64,000 bases of DNA from Myxococcota bacterium (GTDB lineage Bacteria > Myxococcota_A > UBA9160 > UBA4427), in NCBI GenBank assembly GCA_041389495.1, contig JAWKRT010000003.1, forward strand, positions 372,001 to 436,000, read 5' to 3'. A program made the translations under genes and the position numbers. The notes under the pieces are model-generated. The model worked only from the letters and a program-made list of their open reading frames with translations, was not told where the DNA came from and did no database searches. Shown piece by piece: positions 42,753 to 52,200 of the stretch (positions are counted from its first letter, which is position 1; every line of letters begins with the position of its first letter).

Positions 42753-44305
42753 TCGAGGTCGCGCGCGTCGCCGACGGCGGCGTCTCCGGTTCTGCGGCGA
42801 CTGCGCGCACGGGCGCGAGCAGCGAGTCGCGCGGCGCGGGCGGGCCGTTCGCCGAGATCTTCGCGGCCGCGCAGCAGGCGCCGTCCGGTGGGGCGGAGCG
42901 CGATGCGCGCGCGGTGACGGGGAGCGGCGCGGCGCACGGTGCGAGCGCGGCTCCGAGTGATCCGCAGCGCGGCGCCGCGCCGGGCACCGCGCAGACGGAG
43001 GAAGGCGCCGCGACGAGCGCCGGCGCGCAGGCGGACGACGAGACGAGCGCGGGCGACGTCCCGGCGGAGGCCGGGACTCTCTCGCTCGCGGGCGCTCTCG
43101 CCGCGGGTGCCGTGGCCGGCCCGGTCGCATCTGCGACGCCCGCCGCGCCGTCCGCCGAGGGGGCGCAGTCGGGAGCCGCGTCCGTTGCAGAAGGCGGAGC
43201 GGCGACGTCGGGTGCGCCCGTCGCGGAAGCGGCGAGCGCGGCTGCGGGCGACGTGCCGCCGGACGACGCCGCCGCGCGCGCGGCGGCGAACGGTGGGGTC
43301 GCGACCGGGCTCGCCTCGCCGACGGAGGCGGTGCCGGTCGAGGGCGCGCCCTCGGAAGACGACGTCGCGGCGCGCGTCGCCGCGGCGACCGGAACGGCGA
43401 GCGGAACGGCGCCCGGCGCACCCGGCGCGCCGAACGCACCCGATGCACCCGAAGTCGCTGCGGCGCGCGAAGCGGCGGCGCCCGCGGTCGCGACGCTCGC
43501 GGCGGGCTCCGCGCCGGCTGCGGACACGGCGGCCGCGGCCGCGAGTGCCGCTCCGTCGGCGGCGCCGCGCGTCGACGCGGCATCCGAAGCTCCCTCGAGC
43601 GGTGCCGCCGAGGCGCTGCGCGAAGCGGCGTCGCTCGTCGAGGCCGCGTCGGTCGACGACGCCGCCGCGGACACCGGCTTCGGCGATGCCGGCGATGCCG
43701 ACACCGCGGGTGGCGGGTCGAGCGCACATCCCTCGACGTCGCTCGAGCTGCCCGCGCCTCCGGTCGTTCCGGTCGCGCACGCCGGCCCGTCCGCGGAGGC
43801 GGGGGCCGCGGCGCTCGGCGCGGCACCTGCCGCCGGCGTCGAGACGGCGTCGGCTCCGACGGATCCCGCGCGCATCACGGCGACGCCCGCTTCGCTCGAC
43901 GAGGTCGCGACCCGCATCGCCTGGCTCGCGGAGGAAGGCGGCGGCGCGGCGCGCATCCGGCTGCATCCCGCGCACCTCGGCGAGCTCGACATCCGCGTCC
44001 GGCTTCGCGGCAACGCGGTCGAGGTGAGCGTGCTCGCCGGCGACGCGTCCGCGCGCGCGGCGCTCGGCGACCAGCGCGGCGCGCTCGCGACCGCGCTCGG
44101 CGAGCGCGCGCTCGCGATGGCCTCGTTCGACGTGCGCGACTTCGGGGCCGGAACGGGCTTCGCCCGCGACGGCGGGAGCGCAGGCGCGAACGACGGCGGC
44201 GCCGCGCGCGCCTTCGCGGCGCCTGCGGTCCGCGCGGTCGCGGCGGCGCCGTCCGCATGGGCGAGCGCGCCGCCGCAGGGGGGAGGCGTCGACGTCCGCG
44301 TGTGA
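42749..44305 (+). CDS. fliK: Hook-length control protein FliK
   Basis: A 518-residue protein. The first 390 residues are an Ala/Gly/Pro-rich, disordered ruler. The C-terminal Flg_hook domain is clear (RIRLHPAHLGELDIRVRL and the following helix-rich stretch). FliK is secreted, measures the hook and triggers the FlhB switch. ATG 42749 overlaps the motE stop. Confidence 0.93.
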   Translation: MIEVARVADGGVSGSAATARTGASSESRGAGGPFAEIFAAAQQAPSGGAERDARAVTGSGAAHGASAAPSDPQRGAAPGTAQTEEGAATSAGAQADDETSAGDVPAEAGTLSLAGALAAGAVAGPVASATPAAPSAEGAQSGAASVAEGGAATSGAPVAEAASAAAGDVPPDDAAARAAANGGVATGLASPTEAVPVEGAPSEDDVAARVAAATGTASGTAPGAPGAPNAPDAPEVAAAREAAAPAVATLAAGSAPAADTAAAAASAAPSAAPRVDAASEAPSSGAAEALREAASLVEAASVDDAAADTGFGDAGDADTAGGGSSAHPSTSLELPAPPVVPVAHAGPSAEAGAAALGAAPAAGVETASAPTDPARITATPASLDEVATRIAWLAEEGGGAARIRLHPAHLGELDIRVRLRGNAVEVSVLAGDASARAALGDQRGALATALGERALAMASFDVRDFGAGTGFARDGGSAGANDGGAARAFAAPAVRAVAAAPSAWASAPPQGGGVDVRV

Positions 44306-44381
44306 CGCGCGGACCGCGGCGCGGAGACGATCGAAGCGAACGCGCGCTCGCACTGCGAGGCGCAGGGAGAGGAGAGAAGGA

Positions 44382-45152
44382 ATGGACATCCAGTCGGCGA
44401 GCGCGCCGGGCACGACCGCCGCGACGAGCGCGGCGTCCGCGGCGGCGAATCGCGACCGCACGACGCTCGGCCAGGACGAGTTCATGCGCATGCTGATCAC
44501 GCAGCTCGAGCACCAGGACCCGCTCGAGCCGCAGGACCCGACCGAGTTCACCGCGCAGCTCGCGCAGTTCAGCACGCTCGAGCAGCTCACGAAGATCCGC
44601 GAGGGCATCGACGGACTGCGCTCGGACGAGGGCGCGTTCTCCGACGTCGCCTCGCTCGCGGGCCTCGTCGGCCGCGACGTCGTGATCCGCTCGTCGATGT
44701 TCGAGGTCGATGCGGGCGGCGCGGTGCCGGGCCTCGAGCTCGACCTCGCGGCGCCGGCCGAGGCCGTGCGCGTCCGCGTGCTGAACGCGGCCGGCATTCC
44801 CGTCCGCACGTTCGACCTCGGCTCGCTGTCGAGCGGCCGCCACGCGCTCGCGTGGGACGGCCTCGCGAGCGACGGAACGCCCGTGCCGCCGGGCACCTAC
44901 GAGCTGCGCGCCGAGTCGGTGTCGGGCGCGAACTCGACGCGGCTCGAGACGCTCGTGCACGGCACGGTCGACGCGGTCGAGCCGCTCGCGGGGGGCGGCG
45001 CCTCGATCACGGTCGGTCCGGCGCACGCCGCATCCGACGCGATCGTCGAGGTGCGCCGCACACCGGAGCCGGTGGCGTCCGCTCCGGCCGTCGCTGCGAC
45101 GCCGGTGCTCGCGCCGGCCGTCGAGCCGCTCACGGAGATCGCGGGAAGCTAG
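44382..45152 (+). CDS. flgD: Hook cap protein FlgD
   Basis: A 256-residue protein. The N-terminal motif LGQDEFMRMLITQLEHQDPL and FTAQLAQFSTLEQL are diagnostic. The FlgD tudor/Ig-like domain follows (NAAGIPVRTFDLGSLSSGRH). FlgD caps the growing hook. ATG 44382 follows AGAGGAGAGAAGG. The C-terminal 30 residues are a Pro/Val tail. Confidence 0.95.
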   Translation: MDIQSASAPGTTAATSAASAAANRDRTTLGQDEFMRMLITQLEHQDPLEPQDPTEFTAQLAQFSTLEQLTKIREGIDGLRSDEGAFSDVASLAGLVGRDVVIRSSMFEVDAGGAVPGLELDLAAPAEAVRVRVLNAAGIPVRTFDLGSLSSGRHALAWDGLASDGTPVPPGTYELRAESVSGANSTRLETLVHGTVDAVEPLAGGGASITVGPAHAASDAIVEVRRTPEPVASAPAVAATPVLAPAVEPLTEIAGS

Positions 45153-45187
45153 GCCGCGCGCACGCGCGGTCGCCGCTCTCGCTCACA

Positions 45188-45204
45188 GATCGGATCGAAA
45201 CTCC
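45188..45204 (-). promoter_or_regulatory. Flagellar 17-bp upstream element, copy F (weak)
   Basis: The minus strand reads GGAGTTTCGATCCGATC: 12 of 17, with the core TTTCGATC intact. It lies in the 78-base gap before flgE, but no sigma-54 promoter follows it before the ATG. Confidence 0.3.
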
Positions 45205-45230
45205 CGGACGGGAGACAGGAGAGGGAAGTC

Positions 45231-46520
45231 ATGTCGTTGTCGGGTGCGATGTTCACGGGTGTCTCGGGCCTCGGGGCGATCTCGACGGCCATCCAGGTGA
45301 TCGGCGACAACATCGCCAACCAGAACACGCCGGGATTCAAGGCGAGTCGCGTGCAGTTCGCCGACGTGCTCGGACGCACGATCACGAGCGCGGGCGGCTT
45401 CTCGCAGGTCGGCGCGGGCACGGCGGTCGCGCGCGTCCAGCCGCTCTTCACGCAGGGCACGTTCGAGAACACGTCGGTCAACACGGATCTCGCGATCGAG
45501 GGCGCGGGCCTGTTCGTGGTCGACGGCAACCAGGGGCGCCACTACACGCGCGTCGGCCTCTTCAGCTTCGACAACCAGGGGCTCCTGGTCGACGCCGACG
45601 GCGACCGCGTGCAGGGCTTCGGGATCGACCCCGCGACCGGCGCCGCGAACGGTCAGCTCGGCAACGTCGCGATCAACAACGCGCTGGCGCCGCCGGTGCC
45701 GACGTCGGCCATCTCGACGAACCTCAACCTGAACGCGAGCGCGACGGCGATCCCGGGCGGCTTCGATCCCGCCGACCCGGTGGGCACCGCCAACTTCACG
45801 CACCTCGCCACCGTCTACGACTCGCTCGGCAACGCGCGGCCCGTGACGCTCTTCTTCACGAAGACGGCGGCGGGCGCGTGGGACTGGACGGCGGCCGTGC
45901 CGCCGAGCGAGACGACGACGGCGCCCGCCAATCCGACGGACACCTTCGTCGTCCAGGGCAGCGGCACGCTCGCGTTCGACACGTCGGGCACGCTCACGGC
46001 GGCCACCGGCACGACGGTGAACTTCCAGTTCGCCGGCGGCGCCGCGGGCAGCCAGTCGATCACGATCGACTTCGGGCCGCTCGGCGCGCAGACGGGAAGC
46101 ACGACGCAGTTCGCGAACGCGCAGTCCGTGGTGAACGCGTTCACGCAGGACGGCTCGTCGGCCGGCACGCTCGTGAACCTCGACATCGACGATGCGGGCT
46201 ACATCACGGGCCTGTTCTCGAACGGCTCGATCGTGCCGCTCGCCCAGCTCGCGCTCGCGCAGTTCCCGAACCTCGAGGAGCTGCAGGCGGTGGGCAACAA
46301 CAACTACGTCGAGACCCGCGCCTCGGGCCAGCCGCTCGTCGGCGCGCCCTCGTCCGGCCAGTTCGGCTCGATCCGGTCGAGCACGATCGAGCAGTCGAAC
46401 GTCGACCTCGCCGGCGAGTTCGTCCGCCTGATCATCTACCAGCGCGGCTTCCAGGCGAACACGCGCACGATCTCGACGAGCAACGAGCTGCTGGCGTCGC
46501 TGCTGCAGCTCGGCCAGTAG
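45231..46520 (+). CDS. flgE: Flagellar hook protein FlgE
   Basis: A 429-residue protein. It begins MSLSGAMFTGVSGLGAISTAIQVIGDNIANQNTPGFKA and ends with the hook helix (FVRLIIYQRGFQANTRTISTSNELLASLLQL). The central domain is Thr/Gly/Ala-rich. FlgE polymerises as the hook. ATG 45231 follows GGAGAGGGAAGTC. The codon use is slightly less Arg-rich, as expected for an abundant protein. Confidence 0.96.
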   Translation: MSLSGAMFTGVSGLGAISTAIQVIGDNIANQNTPGFKASRVQFADVLGRTITSAGGFSQVGAGTAVARVQPLFTQGTFENTSVNTDLAIEGAGLFVVDGNQGRHYTRVGLFSFDNQGLLVDADGDRVQGFGIDPATGAANGQLGNVAINNALAPPVPTSAISTNLNLNASATAIPGGFDPADPVGTANFTHLATVYDSLGNARPVTLFFTKTAAGAWDWTAAVPPSETTTAPANPTDTFVVQGSGTLAFDTSGTLTAATGTTVNFQFAGGAAGSQSITIDFGPLGAQTGSTTQFANAQSVVNAFTQDGSSAGTLVNLDIDDAGYITGLFSNGSIVPLAQLALAQFPNLEELQAVGNNNYVETRASGQPLVGAPSSGQFGSIRSSTIEQSNVDLAGEFVRLIIYQRGFQANTRTISTSNELLASLLQLGQ

Positions 46521-46568
46521 CGGATCGCGGTGACGTAGACGTCGACCCGAGCGGAGCGGGAGCGGGGA

Positions 46569-47576
46569 ATGAGCGAGGCACTGGTGAGCGACTACATGAG
46601 CAGCGACGTCGAGACCGCGCGCGCGGACGAGCCGCTGCGCGCGGCCCTCGAACGCATGGCCGCGCGGCGCTGCTCGTGCACCGTGGTGTGCGAGGACGCG
46701 CGTCCGATCGGCATCGTGACGGAGCGGGATCTCGGGCGTCTCGTGCTGCAGGAGGACCGCGCGTCGCGACTCGATGCGCCCGTGGCGGCGTCGATGACGC
46801 GCGGGATCGTCGCCGTCGAGCGCACGGCGACGGTCGCGCACGCGGCCCGTGTGCTGCGCGAGCGCGCCATCCGGCGCCTTCCCGTCGTGGACGCGAGCGG
46901 CGCGGTGTGCGGGATCCTCACGCAATCCGATCTCTTGCGGGCGTTCGCGGCAGAGGCGGAGGAGCGCAGCGAGGCGCTCGAGGTGCTCGTCGCCGAGCGC
47001 ACGCGCGAGCTCGAGGAGGCGAACCAGCGGCTCGAGGCGCTCTCGCTCACCGACGGCCTGCTCGGAATCGGCAACCGGCGCTCGATGGAGCTCCACCTCA
47101 CGAACCTGCACCAGATCGCCGGTCGCTACGGGAAGTCGTACGCGATGCTGATGGTCGACGTCGACTCGTTCAAGCTGTTCAACGACCGCTACGGCCACCT
47201 CGCGGCGGACGGCGTGCTGCGCAGCGTCGCGCAGACGGCGGAGAGCCTGCTGCGCGCGCCCGATCGCGCCTTCCGCTACGGCGGCGAGGAGCTCGCGCTC
47301 GCGCTGCCCGAGACGTGCTCGGAAGGGGCGATGCGCGCGGCGGAGCGGGTGCGCGGCGGCATCGAGGCGCTCGGCATCGAGCACGAGGCCTCGCACGCGG
47401 GCGTCGTCACCGTGAGCATCGGCGTCGCGGTCGCGCGCGAGGAGGGCGTGCGTTTCCCCGAAGCCTGGTCCGACCTGATCGCGCGCGCGGACACCGCGCT
47501 GTACGTCGCCAAGGAGTCCGGCCGCAACCGCGCCGTGCTCTGGACCCCCGGGCTGGGCCGAGGCGCCGAATGTTAG
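46569..47576 (+). CDS. CBS-pair diguanylate cyclase
   Basis: A 335-residue protein: two CBS motifs (about 1-125), a short coiled coil (about 130-155), and a GGDEF domain (about 160-325). The active-site loop is RYGGEEL (GGEEL form), and RAPD, five residues before it, fits the inhibitory I-site RxxD. It should make c-di-GMP under control of a nucleotide or other ligand bound by the CBS pair. It lies 48 bases after flgE, so it may be co-expressed with the hook genes and signal to the PilZ protein at 31223. Confidence 0.9.
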   Translation: MSEALVSDYMSSDVETARADEPLRAALERMAARRCSCTVVCEDARPIGIVTERDLGRLVLQEDRASRLDAPVAASMTRGIVAVERTATVAHAARVLRERAIRRLPVVDASGAVCGILTQSDLLRAFAAEAEERSEALEVLVAERTRELEEANQRLEALSLTDGLLGIGNRRSMELHLTNLHQIAGRYGKSYAMLMVDVDSFKLFNDRYGHLAADGVLRSVAQTAESLLRAPDRAFRYGGEELALALPETCSEGAMRAAERVRGGIEALGIEHEASHAGVVTVSIGVAVAREEGVRFPEAWSDLIARADTALYVAKESGRNRAVLWTPGLGRGAEC

Positions 47577-47676
47577 GCGTCGGCCGGGGCCGGCGAGGTG
47601 CGCGCTCCGCCCCGCGCGGAGGCGCCCGGCGCCTGTGATACGGTCCTCGCCGCCATCGCGCGGGGAGGGCGTGGGC

Positions 47677-49983
47677 ATGAGGGAGTCCGTGTTCTGGGGC
47701 GCGTGCGCGGCGACCGGTGTCGCCGTGCTCGGAGGCGCCGCGCTGCTCCTCGCGGCGCGCGGCCGCTTCGGTGCGCACGAGGGGCCCGGCGAGCCGACGG
47801 CGGTGGCGCGGCCGGCCGCGGTCGTCGCGGCGAACGACGCGGCCGTCGGGAGCGCGGCGCGCGCGCTCGGCCTCCCGGGCGATCGCGCGATCCTGTTCGG
47901 CGACCTCCACGTCCACACGACGTTCTCGTTCGACGCCTTCGCGTTCAGCCTGCCGTCGCTCGGCGGCGAGGGCGCGCACCCACCGGCCGACGCCTGCGAC
48001 TTCGCGCGCTTCTGCTCGGCGCTCGACTTCTGGTCGATCAACGATCACGCGTTCAGCGTCACGCCCGCGCACTGGCGGGAGACGGTCGACAGCCTGCGCC
48101 GCTGCAACGCGGTGGCGGGCGACGCGCGCGACCCCGACACCGTCGCCTATCTCGGCTGGGAGTGGACGCAGGTCGGCGCGACGCCGGAGACGCACTTCGG
48201 CCACAAGAACGTCGTGCTGCGCGACCTCGACGGGCCCGCGCTGCCGGCGCGCCCGATCGCGGCCGCGCGCGAGGGCGAAGCGGGCCCGGGCGCGCTCGCG
48301 CGCATCGCGATGACGGCGGCCGGCGACGCGCGCCTGCGCGCCTACGCGCGTTATCTCGCCGAGCTCGACGAGACGCCGCGCTGCGACGCCGCGACGCCGT
48401 CGCCCGAGCTCCCCGACGACTGCCTCGAGCAGGCGCGCACGCCGGCCGACCTGTTCCGCAAGCTCGACGAGTGGGAGGCCGAGGCGATCGTCGTCCCGCA
48501 CGGGACGGCGTGGGGCTTCTACACGCCTCCCGGATCGACGTGGGACAAGCAGCTCGCGGGCGCCATGCACTCCGAGCACTACCAGCGCCTGTTCGAGGTG
48601 TACTCGGGACACGGGAGCTCGGAGGTGTACCGGCCGTGGCGCGCGGTCGAGCTCGACGCCGCGGGCAATCCGCACTGCCCGCCGCCGCGCGCGGACTACG
48701 AGCCGATGTGCTGGCGCGCGGGCGAGATCATCCGGGCCCGCTGTCTCGCGGAAGGCGCGTCGTCGGACGAGTGCGACCTGCGCGCCGAGGAGGCGCGCGC
48801 GAACGCGGCGCGCGCCGGAGTCTCGGCGCACCTCACCGTGCCCGGCGCGACCGCCGCCGAGTGGCTCGACGCCGGGCAGTGCCGCGACTGCGACGAGCCC
48901 GCCTTCCACTACCGGCCGGGCGGCTCGGCGCAGTACGTGCTCGCGCTGTCGGACTTCGCGAGCGGCGACGCCGGTGCGTCGCCGCGCCGGTTCCACTTCG
49001 GGCTCCTGGCGTCGAGCGACAACCACTTCGCGCGGCCCGGCACGGGCTTCAAGGAGTTCGCGCGCAGCGGGAACACGGAGTCGCGCTCGCCGCCGCCGGG
49101 CGGCGGCGCCGCGCTCGGCCCGTTCGCGCCCGAGCGCGAGGAGCCCGTCGCCCGCTCGCGCGCGTTCCGCTCCGGCCGGTCGGGCTTCGCGGTGCGCGAG
49201 ACCGAGCGCCAGGCGTCGTTCCTCACGACGGGCGGGCTCGTCGCCGTGCACGCCGACGCGCGCGATCGCGGCGCGATCTGGGACGCACTCGTGCGCCGCG
49301 AGGTGTACGGAACGAGTGGGCCGCGCATCCTGCTGTGGTTCGACCTGCTGAACGCGCCGGGCGCGCGCGGCCGCCCGCTCCCGATGGGCGGCGAGGCGCG
49401 CATGGCGGGCGAGCCCATCTTCCAGGTGCGCGCGGTCGGCTCGTTCGAGCAGCTCCCCGGCTGTCCCGACGACGCGACGGACGCGCTCTCGCCCGAGCGC
49501 CTCGCGCATCTCTGCAAGGGCGAGTGCTACCACCCGAGCGACGTGCGGCGGCCGATCACGCGCATCGAGGTCGTGCGCATCCGCCCGCAGGCCGCGCCCG
49601 GCGAGGACGTCGCCGCGCTCGTCGACGACCCGTGGCGCACGTTCGCCTGCGACGGCGACCCCGCCGGCTGCGTCGTGCACTTCTCCGACGCGGAGTTCGC
49701 GTCCGCCGGGCGCGATGCGCTCTACTACGTGCGCGCCTACGAGGCCGAGGCCCCCGCGATCAACGCCGGCAACCTGCGCTGCGATCGCGATGCGACGGGT
49801 GCGTGCGTGCGCGCGCATCCGTGTCCCGGGCCGGCCGGCGCCGCCGACGACTGCCTCGCCCCGCACGAGCCGCGCGCGTGGTCGTCCCCGATCCGGGTCG
49901 ACCACGCGCGCGGGACGGCGGACGCGCGCGCGCCGCGCTCAGAAGCGGCCGTGGAGCCCCACGCGGAAGCTGCGCCCCTGTAG
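47677..49983 (+). CDS. DUF3604-family protein with a PHP-like metal motif
   Basis: A 768-residue protein. The N-terminus has a membrane or signal helix (about 8-30). GDLHVHTTFSFDAF is the PHP-like metal-binding start, and later FWSINDHA and LLASSDNHFARPGTGFKE carry more His/Asp ligands. DUF3604 proteins are presumed metal-dependent phosphoesterase-fold proteins of unknown substrate. ATG 47677 follows GGGGAGGGC; the frame from 47635 lacks a ribosome-binding site. Its 3' end overlaps the opposing TonB receptor gene by 45 bases. Confidence 0.85.
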   Translation: MRESVFWGACAATGVAVLGGAALLLAARGRFGAHEGPGEPTAVARPAAVVAANDAAVGSAARALGLPGDRAILFGDLHVHTTFSFDAFAFSLPSLGGEGAHPPADACDFARFCSALDFWSINDHAFSVTPAHWRETVDSLRRCNAVAGDARDPDTVAYLGWEWTQVGATPETHFGHKNVVLRDLDGPALPARPIAAAREGEAGPGALARIAMTAAGDARLRAYARYLAELDETPRCDAATPSPELPDDCLEQARTPADLFRKLDEWEAEAIVVPHGTAWGFYTPPGSTWDKQLAGAMHSEHYQRLFEVYSGHGSSEVYRPWRAVELDAAGNPHCPPPRADYEPMCWRAGEIIRARCLAEGASSDECDLRAEEARANAARAGVSAHLTVPGATAAEWLDAGQCRDCDEPAFHYRPGGSAQYVLALSDFASGDAGASPRRFHFGLLASSDNHFARPGTGFKEFARSGNTESRSPPPGGGAALGPFAPEREEPVARSRAFRSGRSGFAVRETERQASFLTTGGLVAVHADARDRGAIWDALVRREVYGTSGPRILLWFDLLNAPGARGRPLPMGGEARMAGEPIFQVRAVGSFEQLPGCPDDATDALSPERLAHLCKGECYHPSDVRRPITRIEVVRIRPQAAPGEDVAALVDDPWRTFACDGDPAGCVVHFSDAEFASAGRDALYYVRAYEAEAPAINAGNLRCDRDATGACVRAHPCPGPAGAADDCLAPHEPRAWSSPIRVDHARGTADARAPRSEAAVEPHAEAAPL

Positions 49984-52050
49984 CAGCACGTCGTCCTTGT
50001 TCACGGCGATGTGGTTGCGCGCGACCTCGTCCGTGAGGTTCGTGCCGCGCGCGACGAGGTCGACCTCGACACCGCCGGCGCGCGCGCCGAGCAGCCGCTC
50101 GACGGGCACGGGGACGACGAGGCTCGCGTCGAGCAGCACGAACCCCTGGGTGTCGCTCTCGCCCTCCGCGACGTCGTCCTGCTCCTCGGTGCGCACGAAG
50201 CCGATGCGCGCGCGCGCCCGGTCGCCGCGCACGCCGAGCCCACCGCCCCAGCGCACCGGGGTGATGCGCGGGACGTCGCGGTCGACGCCGCCGCCGACGT
50301 TGCGGAAGCGCGCGCGCACCCAGTCGAGCCGGCCGTCGGCGACGAGCGTGCAGTCGCCGAGGTCGAGCACGTCGGCTTCGACCGAGAGCTCGCCGCCGTA
50401 GAAGAGCGCGTCGCGCGCCTCGTAGACGAGCTCGTCGAGCGCGGCCGGGTCTGTCGGCAGCACGGGGGCACCGGTCTCGTCCACCGTGTTGCCCGTCAGG
50501 CGCCCGTACACGTAGTCGCGGTAGCGCGTGACGAAGAACGCGGCCTCGCCGCGCACCCGTTCGTAGTCGGCCTGTGCGCGCACCTCGCCCGTGAAGGCCG
50601 TCTCCTCGTCGAGGTCCGCGCCGCCCATCTCGAAGGTGCCGGTCGCCTCGTGCGGCCCGCGCGCGAACAGCTCGACGTCGCTCGGTGCGCGCTGGGTCGC
50701 GGCCGCGAGCGCGCCGAACGTCCACGCGTCGCCCACGTGCTGCACGAGCCCGATCGAGCCGCTCAGCGGGACGAAGTCGCGCGCGCGCCGCGCGCCGCCG
50801 AGCGGCTCGCCGACGACGCGCGTCGACTCGACGCGCAGGCCGAGCTCGGCGTGCAGGTCCGCGAGCAGCGGGCGTTCCTCGAAGCCGTACAGCGCGACCG
50901 TGCGCGAGGTCGCCGGCGCGAGGAACTCCGCGGCCTCGCCGCCGGCGGTGAGGTCGCGGTAGCGCGCGTCGAGCCCGAGCGCGCCGGTGAAGCCCGCGAG
51001 CTCGTCGTGCACGAGCTCGAGGCGGCCGCCGACCTCGTCGTCGTCGAACGTCTGGCCGACCACGCCGTCGGCGACCTCGTCGTGCTCGTAGTCGGTGTAC
51101 ACGCTGCGCAGTCGCAGCTCGCTGAATCCGGGCAGCGGGTCGAACAGCTCGCCGTCGACGCGCAGCCGGTTCGCGTCCATCCGGATCTCGACGTCCTCGC
51201 CCGCTTCGGGAATGCCGTAGTCGTTGCGGAAGTGCGAGTAGGCGGCGCCGAGGCGGCCGCGCTCGCCGATCCACGAAGCGCCGAACGAGCCGGCCGCGGC
51301 CTCGCCCTGCGAGCCCGGCTGCGCGGCGCCCGTGCCCGTCTCGTAGCGATCGGCGTTGCGGTAGAGGCCGTCGAAGTGGAAGGCGAACGGGCCCGCGCCG
51401 GTGTCGACCTCGGCCGCGACCACGCCTTCGTTGCCGTTCGTCTCGAAGCCCGAGTAGACGTCGACCGACGGCGTGGGCTCGTGCAGCTCGCGCGGCACGC
51501 GGTTCGTGATCGCGTTGACGACGCCGGCCGTCGCGCCGCCGCCGTAGCGCAGCGTCGCGGGGCCGTGCACGACCTCGATGCTGCGCGCGGAGAGCGGGCT
51601 CGTCGGGATGCCGTGGTCGGGCGAGAGACGCGACACGTCCTGCGACGGCAGGCCGTCCTCGAGCACCTCGGTGCGGAACGCGTCCTGCCCGCGGATCACC
51701 GGGCGGCTCGCGCCGCGCGCGTAGCCCGTCGTCGAGATGCCGGGGATGCGCTGGAGCGTGTCGCCGAGCGTTCCGCCGAACCCCTCGACGAGCTCGCCGC
51801 GATCGAGCGACGACACGGGGATGGCGAGCTCGTCCTCGGAGTGTCCGAGCGGCGACGCCGTCACGACGAGCCGTTCGGCGTCGGGCGATGCTCCCTGCTC
51901 GGCTTCGGACGCGTTGCTCGCGCGCGTCTCGTGGGTGTGGTCGTGGGGATGCTCGTCCGCGTCGGCGAACGAAGGCGTCGCGAGCGCGAACGTCGCGAGT
52001 GCGAGTGCGAACGAGCGCGCGCATCGCGCGTGCGCGGGGGTCGGGTTCAT
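49939..52050 (-). CDS. TonB-dependent receptor with a His-rich N-terminus, probable metal uptake
   Basis: A 703-residue outer-membrane receptor. A signal peptide is followed by a His-rich stretch (EHPHDHTHE, about 33-41), then the plug (LGDTLQRIPGISTTGYARG, IEVVHGPATLRYGGGATAGV), then a 22-strand barrel ending in the terminal aromatic GLHGRF. The start is ATG at 52050 with GGAGGAGATCCG before it. Layout and His-rich leader resemble ZnuD-type zinc receptors. The metal is inferred, not shown. It probably shares an operon with the small His/Cys protein upstream. Confidence 0.85.
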   Translation of the reverse strand: MNPTPAHARCARSFALALATFALATPSFADADEHPHDHTHETRASNASEAEQGASPDAERLVVTASPLGHSEDELAIPVSSLDRGELVEGFGGTLGDTLQRIPGISTTGYARGASRPVIRGQDAFRTEVLEDGLPSQDVSRLSPDHGIPTSPLSARSIEVVHGPATLRYGGGATAGVVNAITNRVPRELHEPTPSVDVYSGFETNGNEGVVAAEVDTGAGPFAFHFDGLYRNADRYETGTGAAQPGSQGEAAAGSFGASWIGERGRLGAAYSHFRNDYGIPEAGEDVEIRMDANRLRVDGELFDPLPGFSELRLRSVYTDYEHDEVADGVVGQTFDDDEVGGRLELVHDELAGFTGALGLDARYRDLTAGGEAAEFLAPATSRTVALYGFEERPLLADLHAELGLRVESTRVVGEPLGGARRARDFVPLSGSIGLVQHVGDAWTFGALAAATQRAPSDVELFARGPHEATGTFEMGGADLDEETAFTGEVRAQADYERVRGEAAFFVTRYRDYVYGRLTGNTVDETGAPVLPTDPAALDELVYEARDALFYGGELSVEADVLDLGDCTLVADGRLDWVRARFRNVGGGVDRDVPRITPVRWGGGLGVRGDRARARIGFVRTEEQDDVAEGESDTQGFVLLDASLVVPVPVERLLGARAGGVEVDLVARGTNLTDEVARNHIAVNKDDVLLQGRSFRVGLHGRF

Positions 52051-52200
52051 CGGATCTCCTCCGGTGCTCGCGGCGGACGGCGCGCGGGGCGCCGGCCGCG
52101 AGCGCGGCGCTCGGCGCGCGGCGCCGAGCGGGATGCGTGCGTGCAGGGCCGTGGTGGCGCGCGACCGAGGCCGCGCGCGCACACGGGATGGCGTTCGGGA

